This document shows, piece after piece, positions 58,511-64,000 of a stretch of DNA of 64,000 nt; position 1 is the first letter of the stretch, and every line of letters starts with the position of its first letter. This DNA is from Ectopseudomonas mendocina (GTDB lineage: Bacteria > Pseudomonadota > Gammaproteobacteria > Pseudomonadales > Pseudomonadaceae). The notes under the pieces are model-generated. The model made no database searches and was not told the origin of the DNA. It was given only the letters and a program-made list of their open reading frames with translations. The stretch spans positions 1 through 64,000 of the forward strand of contig NZ_JADTQG010000016.1 of assembly GCF_016008875.1 (NCBI RefSeq). The letters are read 5' to 3'. The position numbers and the translations under genes were made by a program.

Positions 58511-58978
58511 ATGAAACTGCTCCGATACTTTGATACCGATGACGGCTCTCTTCCGGAGTTGGAAGTGCGATATTCAAATCCAGATAAAGTATCCAAAGCT
58601 TTCGAATTTCTCTTCGCAAATAATGCCCAGAATGTAACGGCCGGCGGAGGCTACCTTTGGATAAAATCTTCGCAAAAAGAGAAACCATTCACAGGTAGTG
58701 GTGATGCGTCATTGGTTGTTTGTGAATCAGCAGGACCATTCCATGTAGTGCTAGCAGGCATAACCATTGCTAACTGCACGCTTCCCAATTTAGGCGTTCT
58801 CGTTATGCCCTCTAGCTTGAGCATCGACTACCGAATGGGCAGTGCATGGGGAGCATCCGAGGTCAACGCTCTGCTCATACTGTTGAAAGAGCTATGCGGG
58901 CTAGGTGGTACACTTGTCGCTCCGTGGTGGGGCGCCGAAGGCGAACATGAGTTCACTGAAGCTCTGCGTCGCGCCTAA
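58511..58978 (+). CDS. Cassette 8: hypothetical protein
   Basis: The 155-residue soluble protein begins MKLLRYFDTDDGSLPELEVRY and contains the blocks GGGYLWIKSSQK and LPNLGVLVMPSSLSIDYRMG. Strand-rich N-terminus and helical C-terminus. No ribosome site is evident between the attC core and the ATG six bases away, so translation may be leaderless-like or weak. No family recognised. Confidence 0.73.
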   Translation: MKLLRYFDTDDGSLPELEVRYSNPDKVSKAFEFLFANNAQNVTAGGGYLWIKSSQKEKPFTGSGDASLVVCESAGPFHVVLAGITIANCTLPNLGVLVMPSSLSIDYRMGSAWGASEVNALLILLKELCGLGGTLVAPWWGAEGEHEFTEALRRA

Positions 58979-59048
58979 CTAGTGGTTCAAACCGTTCGCT
59001 TCGCTCACTGGGACGGGCTAAAGCCCGCCCCTTAACCAAACGTTAGGA
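58973..59048 (+). other. attC site 8
   Basis: 76 bases from GCCTAAC to GTTAGGA, the common type. It is the last recognisable attC of the array. Confidence 0.92.
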
Positions 59049-59054
59049 ATCAGT

Positions 59055-59210
59055 ATGGAAATATCAGCATGGACCGCCAAAGAAAAGTACATGTCAGCGT
59101 TTTGGCTATTGTGTAGCATCAGTTTGGTTGCGATAACTTATATTCAGAAAAATAAAGTTACACCCAGCTCCTTGTTTCAGGAATCTCGGATTAATTTCAA
59201 TGATTTTTAG
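59055..59210 (+). CDS. Cassette 9: small membrane peptide, first reading frame
   Basis: The 51-residue frame begins just after the attC 8 core, in the normal place for a cassette gene (MEISAWTAKEKYMSAFWLLC). It has one membrane helix (about residues 14-31) and a polar tail. AT-rich like the other cassettes. It may be a real small gene or the 5' part of a frameshifted longer gene with the frame at 59200. Confidence 0.45.
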   Translation: MEISAWTAKEKYMSAFWLLCSISLVAITYIQKNKVTPSSLFQESRINFNDF

Positions 59211-59349
59211 CTGGGCTTTAGCTCCAGTATTTTTTCTACGGCCACTTAATGTCAGCATTAGAAAACCAATCCCAAAACCGCTAGTATTTGGGCTTTTAGC
59301 CTTTTTTGCTTTCCAACTAGCGTCATCAATAACGAGGTGCTTTGGGTAA
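59200..59349 (+). CDS. Cassette 9: small hydrophobic peptide, second reading frame
   Basis: The 49-residue frame overlaps the previous one by eleven bases (its ATG precedes the upstream stop). It is very hydrophobic, with segments FSWALAPVFFLRPL and LVFGLLAFFAFQLASS. The two frames together would make a three-helix membrane protein of about 100 residues, similar to cassette 3 in design. Translational coupling or a frameshift are both possible. Confidence 0.35.
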   Translation: MIFSWALAPVFFLRPLNVSIRKPIPKPLVFGLLAFFAFQLASSITRCFG

Positions 59350-59877
59350 CTACCTCCTAACAATGTATATGGACTCTCCCCACAAGTAGTGAGCAAGGCT
59401 TTGCCTTTGCACCTGTCCTCAGCGCGGTTGCATTCGTATATCCGGCCTGTGATAGGCGCTTGGCCCTGGCCATTCTGTAGTTCGCGCAACGGGGGCCAAG
59501 CGTTCAATCGATCACGGGGATCATCATCGTTATCGGCCTTGCTCCGCTGCAGGACTCGCCTGTTCCGACAGTGCTGCTGCTCACCACAACCACAACCACA
59601 AGAAAACCATCACTCCTTTACTGATTACTCGCCGTCAGGCGGGATTTGTGCTCTGCCAATTGTCATTGAAGCGCCGCTCATGGCACCACACCGCCCAGCA
59701 GATGCGTACCAGTTTGTTTGAACCGCTTTATTACCTCTGTTTTTTCTACCGCGCGCTCAAGAGCAGCCAGTTTGGATGGCCGCGAACGCATCGAGATACT
59801 TTTAGTACGCTCCTGAACCGGCCATGAGCCCCTCTGGTCGAAATCGCTGCCCCCGTCCCAATGCTCTGGAGACCTTC
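59350..59877. other. Right flank of the integron, no clear gene
   Basis: No attC or core GTTRRRY site closes cassette 9, and composition rises to the GC-rich backbone level at about 59400. A plus-strand open stretch without a start runs from about 59454 to 59825 (His-rich, ending ALKSSQFGWPRTHRDTFSTL). A minus-strand stretch (59106-59507, extending to about 59610) has several cysteines. Neither has a family match, a ribosome site or a proper start. It looks like degenerate remains between the array and the lipoprotein gene. Confidence 0.4.
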
Positions 59878-60243
59878 ATGCAAAGAACCGCGCATTTTCT
59901 TCTCGCGACAGCGACTGTTTCCCTGCTGCTCAGTGGCTGCGCCACATCCTCTAGCGAGCAGGACGGCAAGCTGACCGAACAATGGCTGGGCCGCTGGAAC
60001 GGGCCAGAAGGCACTTATCTGGATATCAGTGGCACGCCTGCCGATTACCGCCTAACTATCGCCAACCTCGACGGCCCGCGGCGCTTCGTCGGTCGCGCGC
60101 AGGGAGAGAAGATCGTTTTCGTGCGCGATGGAGAGGTTGAAACCATCACCGCCACCGACGGTGAGGCCACCGGCATGAAGTGGCTGCTGGATAAGCAGAA
60201 CTGCCTGACCGTGCGCAGCGGCGAGGGCTACTGCCGCGATTGA
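59878..60243 (+). CDS. Small lipoprotein upstream of sbcC
   Basis: The protein has 121 residues from ATG 59878, seven bases after GGAG. The signal peptide ends in lipobox LSGC (cysteine near residue 21). The mature part has the strand-rich pattern WLGRWNGPEGTYLDISG and LDGPRRFVGRAQGEKIVFVRDGE, and a cysteine pair near the end (NCL...GYC). It has backbone-like GC content, so it belongs to the chromosome and not to the cassettes. Function unknown. It ends 60 bases before sbcC. Confidence 0.75.
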   Translation: MQRTAHFLLATATVSLLLSGCATSSSEQDGKLTEQWLGRWNGPEGTYLDISGTPADYRLTIANLDGPRRFVGRAQGEKIVFVRDGEVETITATDGEATGMKWLLDKQNCLTVRSGEGYCRD

Positions 60244-60303
60244 GCCTGCACGCGGCTGAGGACAATGCCAGAATGAGCGCCTTCATCGGCTTACGACCCG
60301 TGC

Positions 60304-63300
60304 ATGAAAATCCTCAGCCTGCGCCTCAAGAACCTCAACTCGCTCAAGGGCGAATGGAAGATCGACTTCGCCGCCGAGCCTTTCGCCGGTAGCGGCCTGT
60401 TCGCGATCACCGGGCCGACCGGCTCGGGCAAGACCACACTGCTCGATGCCATCTGCCTGGCCTTGTACCACCGCACACCGCGTATGAGCACGCTGTCGGC
60501 CAGCGGCAACGAGCTGATGACCCGGCACACCGCCGACTGCCTGGCCGAAGTGGAGTTCGAGGTAAAGGGGCAGGGCTACCGCGCCTTCTGGAGCCAGCGC
60601 CGCGCGCGGGACAAGGTCGATGGCGCGCTGCAGGCGCCGAAGGTCGAACTGGCGCGCATTGCCGATGGCGAAATCCTGACCGACAAGATTCGCGAGAAGG
60701 AGAATCTCACGGCCGAGCTGACCGGTCTGGATTTCGAGCGCTTCACCAAGTCCATGCTATTGGCCCAAGGTGGCTTTGCGGCCTTCCTTGAGGCCAACGC
60801 CAACCAGCGCGCCGAGTTGCTGGAGGAACTGACCGGCACTGAGGTGTACGGGCAAATCTCGCAGCAGGTCTACGAACGTACCAAGGCTTCGGAGCAGGCG
60901 CTCAATCTGCTGAAAAGCCGCGCCCATGGCATGGAGCTGCTGGACGAGACGCAGCGCGCCGAACTGCAGGCCGAGCATCAGCGCCTGAGTCAGGGAGAGG
61001 CGCCTCTGCTGGCGCGGCAGCAAACCCTGCAAGGTCAGCGCCGCTGGCGTGAGGCCCTGCAACAGGCCGAGCAGCAACGCGAGCAGGCGCGCCTGGCGCT
61101 GGGGCAGGCGCAGCAGGCACGCAACGAGGCGGCCGACGATTTGCAGCGCCTGGCCGCCAGTGAACCGGCCGTTCGCTTGCAGCCGCTGTATCAGAGCTGG
61201 CGGCAGGTGCAGGAGGATCGGCAGCGCGCGCAGCAGGCGCTGGACGACCTGCAGGCACAACAACGCCACAGCAGCGAGCGCGAACACCAGCAACTCTGGC
61301 TGGCCAGCCGCTATGCCCGGCAATACCTGAACCTTCGCCAGCGTGAACAGCAGCAACTGGCCGAACAGCGCGAAGCGCTGCAAGCGCGTCTGAGCGCTAC
61401 CCCGCAACGCGCTCGACTGGGCGAGTTGCTGGGGGGCTGGCGTGCGCAATTCGATCAGCGTGGGCAACTGCTCAAGGAACGGCTGACGCTGCAGGCGCAC
61501 CTGGCGCAGGAACGTGAGCAGCTCGACAGTCTGCAACACCAACGTAATCAGCTCAGCACGCAACAACAGGACGCAGCGACACGCCTGGAGCAGGCCAGGG
61601 GCTTCGAAGCCAGGCAGCAGGGCGAGCTGCAGGCGTTGCTCGGCGAGGGTGATGAGGCCGGGCTGCGTCAGCGCTGGCAGCAGTTGCAAGTGCAGGGCCG
61701 GGCGCTGGACCGCCTTGAGCAGTTGGCGCAGAGCCGCGAGCAAACGGCCGAACAGCTCGCCGAACTAGCCCCGCGCCTGGCGCTGTTACAGCAACAGCAC
61801 GCCGGCAAGAACGATGAAATCACCGGCCTGCGTGAGCGCTACAAGGGGCTCAAGCAGCAGGCCGCCGACAAGGAAAAGCTGCTGGAGCAGGAACAGCGCA
61901 TTCAGGATCTGGAAGCCTATCGTGCCCAGTTGCAGGCGGGTGAAGCCTGCCCGCTGTGCGGCTCGCACGAGCATCCGGCGGTCAGCCAGTATCAGGCGCT
62001 CAACGTTTCCGCCACGCGCCAGGCGCTGGAGCAGTTCCGCAGCGAGCTGGCGCAACTGGAAAACCAGGGTGGCACCCTGCGTGACGAGCTGACCCGCCTG
62101 GCCACGCAGATCGGCCAACTCCAGCAGCAATTGGAGCAGGCGCAACAGCAGGCTGCCCAGCAGAACGCACAGTGGCAGCAGCACCTGGCCGAGCAGGCCT
62201 TGCAGATCGCCGATGGCAACGCGCTGCGTCAACTGCAACGAGACCACGAACAGAGCCTGGCGCAGCTGCAGGATCGGCTCGCTGCTGTCGAGAACCGGCA
62301 GGCGCAGCTGGCGCAGGCGCGCAGCGAGCGTGAAGTAGCCGAGCGCGCCCTGGCCGATATCCAGCAGCGCCGGGCGCTGCTGGCGCGCGATGAGGACAAT
62401 CTGTTGGCACGCCAGCGTGAGCAGGGCGAGCGTCTGCTGGGCCTGGAGCAGGAACTGCAGCGCCATGAGCACGCACTGTTGGCCAGCCTCGAAGGCTTCG
62501 CCCGGCGATTGCCGACGGACGCTGATGCCTGGCTGGCCGAGCAAGCAAGCGCCTGGCGCGACTGGCAACAGGCCCAGGTGCAGGATCAGCAACTGCACGA
62601 ACAGCAACGCGAGACACAGCGTTTGCTCGTTGACGCCGAGGCCCAGGCCGAGCACTGGCAGCAGCGTTGGCAGGGCGAACAGGCGCAGGCGCCGAGCGAA
62701 CCCGAGCCAGTGGCGCAGCCCGAGCAGGCCCTGCAAGGTGCTATCGACAGCCTGGCCAGCGCGCAGCGTGAAAGCGATGCCTTGCGGGGGCGGGAGCAGA
62801 GCCAGCATGCCTTGCTGCAGCAACTGCAGCAGCGCCTGAGCGATGCCGAGCAGCGCTGGCAGCAGGCGCTGGCGGCCAGCCCCTTTGCTGATTTGCCGGC
62901 ATTTCTCGCCGCACTGCTGGACGATGACGAACGCGAGCGCTTGACCGCCTTGCAGGCGCGTCTGCAGCAGGCTCTCACCGAGGCGACGACGCTGCTGGCC
63001 GCCGCCGATGCGCAATGGCAGCAGTTGAGTGCTGCTGCGCAGACTGAGCTGACCTTGGTCGAGCTGGACGAGCAGCTACAGGCGCTGCAGCTGGCCTTGC
63101 GCGAGCTGAGTCAACGCCAGGGCGAGCTGCGCGCCCAGTTGCAGGCTGACGATGCGCGGCGCAGCAGCCAGCAGGCGCTGTTCGCCGAGATTGCCGCGCA
63201 GGAGAGCGAGCATGCGCTGTGGCAGCAACTCAACGGCCTGATCGGCTCGGCCGATGGCGCCAAGTTCCGCAAGTTCGCCCAGGGCCTAACCCTCGATCAC

Positions 63301-63738
63301 CTGATCCACCTGGCCAATCGCCAACTGACGCGCCTGCACGGGCGCTACCAGCTGGCACGCAAGAGCAGCGGCGAACTGGAGCTGGAGGTCTGCGATACCT
63401 GGCAGGCCGACGTGGCGCGCGACTGCCGCACGCTGTCAGGGGGCGAGAGCTTCCTGGTCAGCCTGGCGCTGGCCCTGGCGCTGTCGGACTTGGTCAGCCA
63501 CAAGACCAGCATCGACTCACTGTTTCTCGACGAGGGCTTCGGCACCCTGGATGGCGAAACCCTGGAAGTGGCGCTCGATGCCCTGGACAACCTCAACGCC
63601 AGCGGCAAGACCATCGGCGTGATCAGTCATGTCGAGGCGATGAAGGAGCGCATTCCCGTGCAGTTGCGGGTACACAAGGGCGTCGGCCTCGGTTACAGCC
63701 GGCTCGATGCGCGTTTTGCGGTGAAGGAAGGAGCATAG
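60304..63738 (+). CDS. sbcC: SbcC, SMC-like ATPase subunit of SbcCD
   Basis: The 1144-residue Rad50-type protein has Walker A GPTGSGKTTLLD (residues about 37-48). Long glutamine-rich coiled coils flank the zinc hook CPLC (about 549-552). The signature LSGGESFLVSLALALALSDL lies near 1042 and Walker B SLFLDEGFGTLD near 1072. It gates the SbcD nuclease at DNA ends and hairpins. It is intact although separated from sbcD by the integron, so it needs its own promoter or read-through. None was identified with confidence. Confidence 0.95.
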   Translation: MKILSLRLKNLNSLKGEWKIDFAAEPFAGSGLFAITGPTGSGKTTLLDAICLALYHRTPRMSTLSASGNELMTRHTADCLAEVEFEVKGQGYRAFWSQRRARDKVDGALQAPKVELARIADGEILTDKIREKENLTAELTGLDFERFTKSMLLAQGGFAAFLEANANQRAELLEELTGTEVYGQISQQVYERTKASEQALNLLKSRAHGMELLDETQRAELQAEHQRLSQGEAPLLARQQTLQGQRRWREALQQAEQQREQARLALGQAQQARNEAADDLQRLAASEPAVRLQPLYQSWRQVQEDRQRAQQALDDLQAQQRHSSEREHQQLWLASRYARQYLNLRQREQQQLAEQREALQARLSATPQRARLGELLGGWRAQFDQRGQLLKERLTLQAHLAQEREQLDSLQHQRNQLSTQQQDAATRLEQARGFEARQQGELQALLGEGDEAGLRQRWQQLQVQGRALDRLEQLAQSREQTAEQLAELAPRLALLQQQHAGKNDEITGLRERYKGLKQQAADKEKLLEQEQRIQDLEAYRAQLQAGEACPLCGSHEHPAVSQYQALNVSATRQALEQFRSELAQLENQGGTLRDELTRLATQIGQLQQQLEQAQQQAAQQNAQWQQHLAEQALQIADGNALRQLQRDHEQSLAQLQDRLAAVENRQAQLAQARSEREVAERALADIQQRRALLARDEDNLLARQREQGERLLGLEQELQRHEHALLASLEGFARRLPTDADAWLAEQASAWRDWQQAQVQDQQLHEQQRETQRLLVDAEAQAEHWQQRWQGEQAQAPSEPEPVAQPEQALQGAIDSLASAQRESDALRGREQSQHALLQQLQQRLSDAEQRWQQALAASPFADLPAFLAALLDDDERERLTALQARLQQALTEATTLLAAADAQWQQLSAAAQTELTLVELDEQLQALQLALRELSQRQGELRAQLQADDARRSSQQALFAEIAAQESEHALWQQLNGLIGSADGAKFRKFAQGLTLDHLIHLANRQLTRLHGRYQLARKSSGELELEVCDTWQADVARDCRTLSGGESFLVSLALALALSDLVSHKTSIDSLFLDEGFGTLDGETLEVALDALDNLNASGKTIGVISHVEAMKERIPVQLRVHKGVGLGYSRLDARFAVKEGA

Positions 63739-63740
63739 CG

Positions 63741-64000
63741 ATGCTGATGCGAGCGAAGGATTCCACCCTACTGGTGATCGACCTGCAGGAGCGGCTGCTG
63801 CCGGCCATCGACGGCGGCGCGGCGGTGGTCGAGCAGGCCGCCTGGCTGGTTCAGGTGGCGCAGCGCCTGCAGGTGCCGGTGATCACCACCGAGCAGTATC
63901 CCAAGGGGCTGGGGATGACCGAGGCGGGCCTGCGGGCGCTGCTGCCGAGCGAGGGGTTGCGCGAGAAGATTCATTTCTCGGCGACCGGGGGCGCCGGGCT
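63741..64000 (+). CDS. Isochorismatase-family hydrolase, partial
   Basis: The first 86 residues are present; the gene runs off the window. The N-terminus MLMRAKDSTLLVIDLQERLL has the catalytic aspartate of the VIDLQ motif, and later ITTEQYPKGLG is typical of YcaC/isochorismatase-like cysteine hydrolases. The ATG is two bases after the sbcC stop with an AAGGAAGGAG ribosome site, so it is co-transcribed with sbcC. Confidence 0.85.
   Translation, partial: MLMRAKDSTLLVIDLQERLLPAIDGGAAVVEQAAWLVQVAQRLQVPVITTEQYPKGLGMTEAGLRALLPSEGLREKIHFSATGGAG

Noticed and set aside
54783..59048. Evenly repeated 76-base sequence resembling a CRISPR array
   Set aside because: Repeats are long, structured as attC sites with GTTRRRY cores, and separated by whole genes of 200-1100 bases; an integron integrase is adjacent.
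59106..59507. 133-codon minus-strand frame across cassette 9 and the right flank
   Set aside because: It starts with TTG without a ribosome site, spans the composition boundary and shows no recognisable domain; kept only as part of the unresolved flank.

Overview
The window is a stretch of Pseudomonas chromosome. The coding is GC-rich, and several neighbourhoods are typical of the genus: mksFEB, holD-rimI, fhp-norR, aapJQMP, rhlB and sbcDC. Many gene gaps hold REP-type palindromes such as GTAGGAGCGGCTTCAGCCGC. The repeat families and gene mix suggest the P. mendocina / P. oleovorans / P. pseudoalcaligenes group, but that placement is inference. No rRNA, tRNA, CRISPR array, prophage or insertion sequence was recognised.

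Region by region. 1-3.7 kb: a lipid-transport operon (LetA/PqiA split into two genes, then a six-MCE-domain LetB/PqiB protein). 4-9 kb, minus strand: the MksF-MksE-MksB condensin. 9.3-11.8 kb: alternative spermidine/norspermidine synthesis (nspC and the carboxy(nor)spermidine dehydrogenase). 11.9-16.3 kb: a chemoreceptor, a secreted lactonase-like propeller, DNA polymerase III psi (holD) and rimI. 16.4-20.7 kb: a nitric-oxide detoxification module (nnrS, a small membrane protein, flavohaemoglobin fhp, divergent norR) with a candidate sigma54 promoter and NorR boxes. 20.9-26.8 kb: a methyltransferase, FKBP, truncated haemoglobin, DNA polymerase II, an Alx/TerC transporter and a lipoprotein. 27.2-29.7 kb: small proteins (thioredoxin-like, DUF2024, Rof, unknown) divergent from a MarR regulator with a four-cysteine tail, plus a frameshifted MOSC gene; two matching palindromes lie in the shared promoter. 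29.8-36.3 kb, minus strand: rhlB, dipeptidase, diguanylate cyclase, acyl-CoA synthetase and esterase. 36.4-41 kb: the aapJQMP amino-acid ABC transporter behind a candidate sigma54 promoter. 41-52 kb: a GlxA-type regulator, phosphatidylcholine synthase, a GST, a glutaredoxin, ndpA, a TAXI solute-binding protein, two APC permeases flanking an Lrp regulator, and an exported methyltransferase-like protein.

The most distinctive region is 53.3-59.8 kb, a chromosomal integron. It consists of an integron integrase on the minus strand, broken by one extra A in an A6 run, with a perfect CTGT-N8-ACAG LexA box just upstream of its start. An attI-like core follows, then eight attC sites separating eight gene cassettes. 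Seven attC sites are nearly identical; the fifth is of another type and ends a cassette encoding an NTF2-fold/DUF4241 immunity-like fusion. The other cassettes are mostly unknown and are visibly AT-rich compared with the backbone. A ninth, unterminated cassette follows. The integron lies exactly between sbcD and sbcC, whose products form one hairpin-cleaving nuclease and whose genes are normally adjacent. The window ends inside an isochorismatase-family hydrolase gene.
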